From Streptosporangiaceae bacterium (lineage in GTDB: Bacteria; Actinomycetota; Actinomycetes; Streptosporangiales; Streptosporangiaceae), in the NCBI GenBank assembly GCA_030038715.1, contig JASHSO010000067.1, forward strand, positions 1 to 9,558: a stretch of DNA of 9,558 nucleotides, read 5' to 3'. Shown here one piece after another: positions 1 to 6,184 of this stretch. Position 1 is the stretch's first letter; each line of letters starts with the position of its first letter. The notes under the pieces were generated by a model that did no database searches, was not told the origin of the DNA, and worked only from the letters and a program-made list of their open reading frames with translations. The translations under genes and the position numbers were made by a program.

Positions 1-1648
1 ACTCGGCTAGCTGCCAGCTGTGGTTGCCGGGGTTGAACGCGGTCCCAGTTACCTGGTTGAAGGACTCAGCGGTCGCGCTGATCTGGATGCCGACCAGGGA
101 TGCGTTGGAGACCAGCTCGCGCACCGCGGACTGCATCCAGTCGATGCCAGTCGGATAGATCATGCTGAAGCTCAGCTTGGCTCCTGCCGGAATCTTCGCC
201 CCGCAGTCACCGACGGCGATACCCGGCTTGGTGCAGGTATCAGTCCCGTTCGGGACGACCGACCAGCCGTTGGAACTCAGCAGCGTCTTGGCCTTGCTGA
301 GGTTGAGCGTCCACTGGTCGCCCTTGGCCTCAAGCTGCGGAGACAGGTACTTGGTCACCGGGTAATTGCCGACCGGGCCGATGGTCGGCTTGCCGTATCC
401 GTGCAGCGGGCCGGCGATGACGCCTTCCTGGTCGACCAGGGACTGGAACGCCTCGCGGAAGTAGAGCTGGTCGAAGATGGCTCCCTGGCCGGTGGTATTG
501 CCGAAGTTGTACGGGAAATAGTTGATCGACCACGCGTAGTCGGCGTCGAGGCTGTAGCCAGGCAGCGACGAAGCGTTCGCGCCCACGCTGGAACCGGGCG
601 GCGGCACCGGAGCATCCACGGTGGGCAGGTAGCCCACGTCGATGGCCTGGCCGCCAGTCGGATCCTGCAGCACGTTGTACTCGGCCTGCTCGGACGTGTA
701 CGGCAGCTCGATGAACTTGGTGATGTGGTTGGCAGCCACCGGGCCCGAGTAGTCCTTGTTGAACACCAGGGTGGCCCCGCCCTGGCTGTCCATGCTCTGC
801 AGCTTCCAGGGGCCGTCGACGATGCTCCACAGTGGCGAAGTGGCGAACGTGCTGGGATTCTTCAGCGCCTGCGTGCTCAGGTAGTCGAACACCGCTCCAC
901 AGCTCGCCACCACGGTTGCGCAGTTGCTCGGGCCCGCGGCCGTCCTGTCCCAGGCCAGCGGCATGGGCGTAATCTCGCTTAGCTCGTTGTTGGCGAACCA
1001 GGACTGCGAGAACTGCGGCGAGGTGATGTCCATCGTCACCACGTACTTGCTGGCCGCCTTGACGTTGGTCACGTCACCGGGCAGGCCGGTCGTGCTGTAG
1101 TCGACGTCGTTCGGCCCCTGCTCCTTCATCATGTTCATCCAGAAGACGACATCCTGTGCGTCCACAGGCTGGCCGTTGGACCACTTGTAGTTCGACTTCA
1201 TCCTGATCGTGACCTTGTGCCCCGAGAAGATGGGCGGGTAAGCCAGGCTGAGCTTCTTGTTGGCGTAGGGCTCCACGCCGGTGCCGAACCAGTACAGCGG
1301 CCGGTACATCAGGTACTGGAAGTAGTTCAGGTTGTAGATGCTGTCCCACTGCGACATCGTGACGGCGGCGTTGTTGTTCAGGGTCGCGCCGATGAAGGGG
1401 AACGGGTAGCCGGGTATCCCGCCAGGCTGCTCGGCATAGGTGACCGTGCTGCCATTCCCGGTGCCGGGTGCCGACCCGCCGGTCGCGGCACCCGAAGCCG
1501 GCCCGCATGCCGCCAGCAACGCGGCGAGCCCCGCGGCCGCGCACACGGCCAGAGTGGCCCGGCCGCGCAGGGCGGGATTGCCAGTGCCGGGACCGCGCCT
1601 GCCGCTCGGCCCGTCGGCTCGACGCATCGCTGCCCGTACTGCACGCAT
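1..1648 (-). CDS. ABC transporter solute-binding lipoprotein, family 5 (peptide/nickel type), 3' end missing
   Basis: This is the extracytoplasmic binding component of an oligopeptide/nickel-type ABC importer; the ligand cannot be told. The frame stays open to the left edge, giving 549 residues; family members are usually about 550-620 long, so probably only a few tens of residues are missing. Residues 1-30 are Arg-rich, 31-48 form a hydrophobic segment ending in the lipobox LAAC, so Cys48 would be lipidated after signal peptidase II cleavage. Family landmarks follow in order: WSNGQPVDAQDVVFW at about 156-170, GPWKL at 279-283, FREAFQSLVDQEGVIAG at about 397-413, then AKTLLSSNGW. The ATG at 1646-1648 is chosen because AAGGA (1661-1665, read on the minus strand) lies 12 nt upstream, a little far; an in-frame ATG at 1625-1627 is the alternative. 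No permease or ATPase gene is visible; they could lie left of the window. Confidence 0.9.
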   Translation of the reverse strand, partial: MRAVRAAMRRADGPSGRRGPGTGNPALRGRATLAVCAAAGLAALLAACGPASGAATGGSAPGTGNGSTVTYAEQPGGIPGYPFPFIGATLNNNAAVTMSQWDSIYNLNYFQYLMYRPLYWFGTGVEPYANKKLSLAYPPIFSGHKVTIRMKSNYKWSNGQPVDAQDVVFWMNMMKEQGPNDVDYSTTGLPGDVTNVKAASKYVVTMDITSPQFSQSWFANNELSEITPMPLAWDRTAAGPSNCATVVASCGAVFDYLSTQALKNPSTFATSPLWSIVDGPWKLQSMDSQGGATLVFNKDYSGPVAANHITKFIELPYTSEQAEYNVLQDPTGGQAIDVGYLPTVDAPVPPPGSSVGANASSLPGYSLDADYAWSINYFPYNFGNTTGQGAIFDQLYFREAFQSLVDQEGVIAGPLHGYGKPTIGPVGNYPVTKYLSPQLEAKGDQWTLNLSKAKTLLSSNGWSVVPNGTDTCTKPGIAVGDCGAKIPAGAKLSFSMIYPTGIDWMQSAVRELVSNASLVGIQISATAESFNQVTGTAFNPGNHSWQLAE

Positions 1649-1712
1649 TCCGAACCGCCGTCCTTCTCGCACTCTGGGGCCGCGTGCCGCCGCCCGGTCG
1701 ACAAGCCACACG

Positions 1713-1756
1713 AGTTTACGATTTAAGGCCTAACGTACCTTACGACTCGAATATTA
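1713..1756 (-). promoter_or_regulatory. Possible promoter patch of the solute-binding protein gene
   Basis: Read on the minus strand, this AT-rich patch offers two -10-like hexamers, TAATAT (1751-1756) and TAAACT (1713-1718). Neither has a convincing -35 hexamer at 16-18 nt. The TAAGG/CCTTA inverted repeat at 1724-1742 lies between them and could be a regulator site. The TAAACT choice would give a leader of about 58 nt. The call rests on base composition and position only. Confidence 0.25.
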
Positions 1757-1907
1757 CTTATGTACTTCGGTGCGTCCGGCGCCTCGGCCACCGAAGCCGC
1801 CGACCCGGCGGCCACGGGCGACATGGGCGCAGTCCAGGGCGGCCTGGCGCCAGACATGCCCAGTAGGACGCTACCGGACTAATGGGCCGTTCGCAGGATA
1901 GACGGAC

Positions 1908-1939
1908 AGAAGCAATAGGCTTCTCTGCTTTGCGATACT
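1908..1939 (+). promoter_or_regulatory. Inverted repeat next to an extended -10-like element upstream of the pxp operon
   Basis: AGAAGC (1908-1913) and GCTTCT (1919-1924) form a perfect 6-bp inverted repeat around a 5-nt centre. Seven nt downstream is TGCGATACT (1931-1939), which resembles an extended -10 (TGn followed by a TANNNT-like hexamer, GATACT). There is no good -35. The repeat sits where a regulator could bind over the -35 region. Transcription would then start near 1946, about 80 nt before the GTG at 2029. This is a pattern-based proposal. Confidence 0.3.
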
Positions 1940-2028
1940 CCGCGAACTGGTTCGGATGCCGAGAAAAGGACGGCGCGCCATGCCCGGCGATGGCCCGACC
2001 GGTGGGCTCGATCTGCCAAGCTAGAACC

Positions 2029-3744
2029 GTGAGCCCCGAAAGCCGACGACGTGAGCCAGCGGGCGACAGGGGCCAGCACGGCCCAGCCAGCAGCGCCGAA
2101 CACCGTCCGGCCGACGGCGGCAAGCACCGCCCCGCAGGCTCGCCGCCACGCCGCCGGAGCGGGTCGCAGCAATCGGCTAGCCCGCCGCCCAACGCGTTGT
2201 TCGCCGAAATGCTGCGCGCTGCCAGGGAGCTGCTAGCGGTCCGCAGCCCGTTGGACGCCGAGCTCATGGTCAGCGAATTGCTCGGCACGTGGTGGGGCCA
2301 GCAGGCCGGGCGCCGGGCGCGAGGCGCCCGGCGCCGAGCCGACATCGAGGAACTGGTCGGCGAGGGCCTGGTCCGTTACGCCGCACAGCAGGGCAGCCCG
2401 GCTGCGCTCGCGCTGCTGTCGGGCATCGCCTGCCTGGGCACGCCCCGGCAGGCGGTTCAGGCCGAGCAGGCGGCGCTCGAGCTGATGGATCGCGGCGTCG
2501 CGCGGCCCTCCTGGGCGGAACACGTCGGTGCCGTGGCTGCCACCGAGTGCTACGTCAACTCCGACGCCTACGGGGACCGCGACGAGGTGGTCTGCGCCTT
2601 CACCTACGCAGGGCAGGAGCAGCATGCCCTCGTCGTCGTGGTGGACTACAACTCCGGCGGGCTTGCCCGCGACGGCTGGGTCACCTCCCAGGTGGGCAAG
2701 CTGCTTGATTACTGCCGTGAGGGCAGCCAGGCCGGCGCGACCTTCCTGCAGATCGACCCGCCGCTGGCGCGAAAGATCCTCGCCACGGCCCTGGCCGCGA
2801 CCGAAGAGGCGACAGACCCGCCGGTGAGCGCCTCGTTCCCCTCCTACCACGCCTTCATCAGGGCCAGGGTGCGGACGCTGCCGCCGGTACTGGCGACCGG
2901 GGTCCAGAGCCTCGGGACGACTCCGACGGCACCCGCAGTCAGCGCTGCGACTCGTCGGCCAGGCTGGCGCAAGGACCGCCGGGCCATGCTGGCCGCCCAG
3001 TTCCTCGCCTCCGACGATGCCGAAGACCTGTCGGACCGGGAGGCGGCTAGCAGGTGCGCCGATCACATCGTCAATTACGGCTGCGAGCGCGACTTCGGCA
3101 GGCCGCTACGGGTCAGTCCGGCCAAGGCCGAGCGGTTCCTGCTCGACTGGCTGCCCCGCAAGGTGATGCTGTCCCGCGCCGAGCAGGAGGCCATGCCGCA
3201 CGTGCTGCTGGCCTGGGTTCGCTGGGCTGGTGCTAGGTCCGGCATGGATGAGCGGGCGATCGCGGCCACGCTGGACGCGGTCATCGACTCGATGCGGACG
3301 TTCCCCACCATTTATCGTGACCCGGCATCGTTCGGCCTGGAGTGGGAGACAGTCAGTCGGCTGCTGCCGGATGGCGACCTCGAGGCGCTGGCCCGCCGGG
3401 TCTTCGCCTTCCCGCTGCTGCGGGGCAGGTACCAGGGCGTCAACCTGGCAACCCTGGACCCGGCGCGGCCCGCCGATCGCAGGATCTTGCTCGCGGCCGA
3501 CCACGACGACACCACGCACGGCCGGGCAGACCCAGGCCACCTGGACGAGCACGTTGCGATAGCCGACCGGCTCTGGCGCGGTGACCCGCCCGAACTTTGG
3601 GAGGCCGCGCAGCGCCTGCTTGACCTGGGCGAAGACCGGCATGCCGTGTTGCACGAGCTGATCAGCGCGATCGGCGCGGCAGGCCCGGGCGAGGCCGACA
3701 TCGCCGCGGCCCTGGCGGACCTGCCTCCCGACGAAGCCGGATGA
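2029..3744 (+). CDS. Conserved-looking protein of unknown function, first gene of the pxp operon
   Basis: I do not recognise a named family. From the GTG at 2029 the protein has 571 residues. Residues 1-55 are Pro/Arg/Ser-rich and probably disordered. Residues about 78-90 (ELMVSELLGTWWG) begin a folded region, interrupted by an Arg-rich insert. Residues about 175-211 carry YVNSDAYGD, then a strand-like run HALVVVVDYNSGG. A helical C-terminal part includes YGCERDFGRPLRVSPAKAER near 351-370. There is no signal peptide, membrane segment or nucleotide-binding motif. Residues look well structured and codons are GC3-rich, so it is a real gene. The start is uncertain: the frame is open from 1882, but codon use before 2029 is atypical; an ATG at 2209 would also keep the folded part. 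No strong ribosome binding site precedes GTG 2029. Only 13 nt separate its stop from pxpA, so the two are probably co-transcribed. Confidence 0.75.
   Translation: MSPESRRREPAGDRGQHGPASSAEHRPADGGKHRPAGSPPRRRSGSQQSASPPPNALFAEMLRAARELLAVRSPLDAELMVSELLGTWWGQQAGRRARGARRRADIEELVGEGLVRYAAQQGSPAALALLSGIACLGTPRQAVQAEQAALELMDRGVARPSWAEHVGAVAATECYVNSDAYGDRDEVVCAFTYAGQEQHALVVVVDYNSGGLARDGWVTSQVGKLLDYCREGSQAGATFLQIDPPLARKILATALAATEEATDPPVSASFPSYHAFIRARVRTLPPVLATGVQSLGTTPTAPAVSAATRRPGWRKDRRAMLAAQFLASDDAEDLSDREAASRCADHIVNYGCERDFGRPLRVSPAKAERFLLDWLPRKVMLSRAEQEAMPHVLLAWVRWAGARSGMDERAIAATLDAVIDSMRTFPTIYRDPASFGLEWETVSRLLPDGDLEALARRVFAFPLLRGRYQGVNLATLDPARPADRRILLAADHDDTTHGRADPGHLDEHVAIADRLWRGDPPELWEAAQRLLDLGEDRHAVLHELISAIGAAGPGEADIAAALADLPPDEAG
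2309..2335. repeat. Perfect 12-bp inverted repeat inside the unknown gene
   Basis: GGCGCCGGGCGC (2309-2320) and GCGCCCGGCGCC (2324-2335) are exact reverse complements with a 3-nt loop (GAG). All 12 pairs are G-C, so the mRNA would fold into a very stable hairpin about 280 nt into the gene. The DNA encodes the Arg/Ala/Gly-rich insert GRRARGARRRA between two folded-looking segments. Confidence 0.85.
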
Positions 3745-3757
3745 GGACAACGCCGGG

Positions 3758-4525
3758 ATGACGGGCCAGCGCGTCGTGGACCTCAATGCCGACCTTGGCG
3801 AGAGCTACGGCGCCTGGCGGCTCGGCGACGACGAGGCCCTACTGGCGATCGTCACCAGCGCGAACGTGGCCTGCGGCTTCCACGCTGGTGACCCGCTGAC
3901 GATCCGGCGCACCTGTGCCAGCGCTGTCGCCCGCGCCGTCACCATCGGCGCTCAGGTCTCCTACCACGACCTGGCGGGCTTCGGCCGGCGGGAGATGACG
4001 GTACCGCCGGACGAACTCGCCGCCGAGCTGCTCTACCAGATCGCGGCGCTCGACGGCGTGGCGAGAGCCGAGGGTGGCCGGGTCGGCTACGTCAAGCCGC
4101 ACGGTGCGCTGTACAACCGGGCCGCCCGGGACCCGGAGCAGGCCGGAGCCGTCGTCGCGGCCGTCCGCGCTTACGACGCCACGCTGCCGGTGCTCACGCT
4201 GCCCGGCTCGGCGACCGCCCGGGCCGCGGCGGAGGCCGGGCTACCCGTGGTCACCGAGGCTTTTGCCGACCGCGCCTACAACGACGACGGGTCGCTGGTG
4301 CGGCGCGGGCAGCCAGGTGCCGTGCTCACCGATCCTGCGGTCGTCGCCACTCGGGCCATCGGGATGGTAACGGGGTCGTCCGTCCGCACGGTGTCCGGCC
4401 GGGAACTGAACATCAGCCCGCAATCGGTCTGCGTGCACGGTGACACGCCAGGGGCCGTCACACTGGCCAGCGCGATCCGGTCCGCCCTGGAGCGCAGCGG
4501 CGTCACGCTGGCGCCGTTCGCGTGA
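3758..4525 (+). CDS. pxpA: 5-oxoprolinase subunit PxpA (LamB/YcsF family)
   Basis: Subunit of the cytosolic ATP-dependent prokaryotic 5-oxoprolinase, which with PxpB and PxpC converts 5-oxo-L-proline to L-glutamate. The 255-residue product matches the usual length of about 245-255. Diagnostic motifs are DLNADLGES (8-16), SANVACGFHAGDP (34-46), GAQVSYHDLAGFGRR (64-78), YVKPHGALYN (101-110), EAFADRAYNDDGSLV near 168-182 and VCVHGDTPGA near the C-terminus. Position 64-71 reads GAQVSYHD where the E. coli protein has GAHPSFPD; from memory, GAQVSY is common in actinobacterial members. The ATG at 3758 is preceded by GAGGA (3743-3747), which overlaps the stop codon of the upstream gene, suggesting translational coupling. 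Its own stop overlaps the start of the pxpBC fusion. Confidence 0.95.
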   Translation: MTGQRVVDLNADLGESYGAWRLGDDEALLAIVTSANVACGFHAGDPLTIRRTCASAVARAVTIGAQVSYHDLAGFGRREMTVPPDELAAELLYQIAALDGVARAEGGRVGYVKPHGALYNRAARDPEQAGAVVAAVRAYDATLPVLTLPGSATARAAAEAGLPVVTEAFADRAYNDDGSLVRRGQPGAVLTDPAVVATRAIGMVTGSSVRTVSGRELNISPQSVCVHGDTPGAVTLASAIRSALERSGVTLAPFA

Positions 4526-6174
4526 CCGGTACCGCGCTGGTGGCTGGCGTGCGGCCAGCAGGTGATGCGGCGCTGCTGCTCGACGTGCAGGGTCATCGCG
4601 GCCGGGCCGGCGAAGCCGGCCCGGCCGTCGCGGCGGCGCTGGCGACGGCCATCTGGACAGCCGGGCTGCCGGGCGTGACCGACGTGGTACCCGGCGCAGC
4701 CACGGTGCTGGTCAGCTTCGAGCCGGGTAGTTGGAGCACCGCGGACCTCGGCGGGCGGCTGGCGGCGCTCGTGCCCACGGCGGAATCCGGGCCGGGCGGG
4801 GCCGTGGGGCCGGACGCCGTTACCGAGATCGACGTCTGCTACGACGGGCCCGACCTCGCCGACGTGGCCGCCCTCACCGGGCTCGGCGTGCCCGAGGTGA
4901 TCGAACGGCACCAGGCCGGGCGCTACCGAGTCGGGTGGCTGGGGTTCTCCCCCGGCTTCGGGTACCTGACCGGGCTGGATCCAGTGCTGGCTAGCGTGCC
5001 GCGGCTGGCCACCCCGCGATTGTCGGTCCCGGCGGGGTCGGTGGCGATCGCCGGCGGCTACGCCGCGGTCTACCCGGCGAACTCGCCCGGCGGGTGGCGA
5101 CTGCTAGGGCGGACCAACGCGGTCTTGTGGGACGCCGGGCACCACCCGCCAGCGGCTCTGGCGCCGGGGATGGCGGTCCGGTTCCGCGCTGTCGCGGAAC
5201 TGCCGGCCGGTGGGCCCGGCCCGTCGGGCCGGCCGGGCGCTCAGTCCACGCCCCCCGCCGCCCGCGCCTCGTCGATCCCGGCCCGCAAGGTCGCGGTGCT
5301 CCAGCCAGGCCCGCTCACCACGATCCAGGACCTCGGCAGGCCCGGCCTGGCTCACCTGGGCGTACCCCGCAGCGGCGCGGCCGATCCCGGCAGCCTGCTA
5401 CTGGCTAACGAGCTCGTGGGCAACGAGCCGGGCGCTGCGGCGCTCGAGGTCACGCTTGGCCGACTGGTGCTGCGGTGGCAGACCGAAGCGGTGGCGGCGC
5501 TGGCTGGCGCGCCGGTTCCGATCCGGGTCACGGCGGCCGACGGTCACCTTAGCCAGCCAGACGCCGGCACAGCGTTCGCCGTGCCGGCCGGCGCCACGCT
5601 GCGACTCGGCGCCCCGACCGCCGGCCTGCGTAGTTACCTCGCCATCGGCGGCGGCGTGGACGCGCCGCGTGTGCTGGGCAGCCGGTCGTCGGACCTGCTG
5701 TCCGGGATCGGCCCGGGCCCGCTGCGCAGCGGAGACGTCCTGCGGCTGGGGCAACCCCGTTCCCGCTCTCACAAGCTGTCGGCCGCACGGCCGCGCCCAG
5801 GCCTGCCTGCGCTGCCCGCCCCGGCCGCCGAAGTTGAGCTAACGGTGATCGCCGGCCCGCGGGACGACTGGTTCACCCCCGCCGCCTTGGCCGCGCTGAC
5901 CAGTGGCAGCTACCAGGTCACGGCGGCCAGCAACCGCACCGGGCTGCGGCTGACCGGGCCGCCGCTGCGCCGCTCTCGTCCGGCCGAACTGCGGAGCGAG
6001 GGCACGGCCACCGGGTCCCTGCAAGTCACCAGCGACGGGCAGCCGATCCTGCTGCTGGCCGACCACCCGACGACGGGCGGTTACCCGGTCATCGCGGTCG
6101 TCCGCTCGGCCGACATCGGGCTTGCCGCCCAGCTCAGGCCGGGCCAGCGGGTCAGGTTCGCGGTCCGCCGGTGA
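4522..6174 (+). CDS. pxpBC: Fused 5-oxoprolinase subunits PxpB-PxpC (KipI-KipA type)
   Basis: One 550-residue protein carries both remaining 5-oxoprolinase subunits, which are separate genes in E. coli and B. subtilis. The PxpB/KipI half (CT_C_D domain, about 5-230) shows VGWLGFSPGFGYLTGLD (137-153) and VPAGSVAIAGGYAAVYP followed by the PGGWRLLGRT segment (188-197). A Gly/Pro/Ser/Ala-rich linker covers about 231-254. The PxpC/KipA half (CT_A_B, about 255-550) starts at KVAVLQPGPLTTIQDLGRPG (256-275) and contains AIGGGVD (374-380), SNRTGLRL (470-477), SEGTATGSLQV (about 492-502) and DHPTTGGYP (514-522). Both halves look intact, so the complex would be built from two polypeptides, PxpA and PxpBC. 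Translation starts at GTG 4522, whose bases GTGA overlap the pxpA stop by 4 nt, a typical coupling arrangement. Similar fusions, often labelled 5-oxoprolinase/urea amidolyase family proteins, are known in actinobacteria. Confidence 0.94.
   Translation: MTGTALVAGVRPAGDAALLLDVQGHRGRAGEAGPAVAAALATAIWTAGLPGVTDVVPGAATVLVSFEPGSWSTADLGGRLAALVPTAESGPGGAVGPDAVTEIDVCYDGPDLADVAALTGLGVPEVIERHQAGRYRVGWLGFSPGFGYLTGLDPVLASVPRLATPRLSVPAGSVAIAGGYAAVYPANSPGGWRLLGRTNAVLWDAGHHPPAALAPGMAVRFRAVAELPAGGPGPSGRPGAQSTPPAARASSIPARKVAVLQPGPLTTIQDLGRPGLAHLGVPRSGAADPGSLLLANELVGNEPGAAALEVTLGRLVLRWQTEAVAALAGAPVPIRVTAADGHLSQPDAGTAFAVPAGATLRLGAPTAGLRSYLAIGGGVDAPRVLGSRSSDLLSGIGPGPLRSGDVLRLGQPRSRSHKLSAARPRPGLPALPAPAAEVELTVIAGPRDDWFTPAALAALTSGSYQVTAASNRTGLRLTGPPLRRSRPAELRSEGTATGSLQVTSDGQPILLLADHPTTGGYPVIAVVRSADIGLAAQLRPGQRVRFAVRR
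5181..5232. repeat. Two consecutive inverted repeats at the PxpB-PxpC junction
   Basis: GTTCCGCG (5181-5188) pairs with CGCGGAAC (5193-5200) over a 4-nt loop, and CCGGCCC (5216-5222) pairs with GGGCCGG (5226-5232) over a 3-nt loop. Both are perfect and lie at the end of the PxpB half and in the linker. There is no T-run after either. Short perfect hairpins also arise by chance in DNA this GC-rich. Confidence 0.6.
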
Positions 6175-6184
6175 GGCGGCTCGC

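Larger units (their letters stand above)
1649..2028. other. Divergent intergenic region between the binding-protein gene and the pxp operon
   Basis: These 380 nt separate two divergently transcribed units and should hold both promoters. Compared with the neighbouring genes the stretch is AT-rich, most clearly at 1711-1764. A plus-strand frame is open from an ATG at 1882, but its first 49 codons use many A/T-ending codons (AGA, ACA, ATA, TCT, TTG) unlike the gene that follows, so I treat 1882-2028 as non-coding. It contains a 5-bp inverted repeat (TAAGG 1724-1728, CCTTA 1738-1742) and a stronger 6-bp one at 1908-1924. Confidence 0.6.

Noticed and set aside
20..982. Long plus-strand open frame opposite the solute-binding protein gene
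   Set aside because: It is antisense to a gene with clear family motifs; its Arg/Ala/Val-heavy translation has no recognisable domain and is a by-product of high GC.
1882..2028. ATG at 1882 as the start of the unknown operon gene
   Set aside because: The 49 extra codons have low third-position GC and many rare codons, and the translation is not protein-like. This stretch more likely holds the promoter.
4522..6174. Urea amidolyase or allophanate hydrolase
   Set aside because: The KipI/KipA-type domains are shared with urea amidolyase, but there is no biotin carboxylase or amidase domain, and the gene overlaps pxpA.
6165..6179. CCGCC/GGCGG hairpin at the convergent stop codons as a terminator
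   Set aside because: The stem is only 5 bp, overlaps the pxpBC stop codon and has no T-run on either strand. It is too weak to call.
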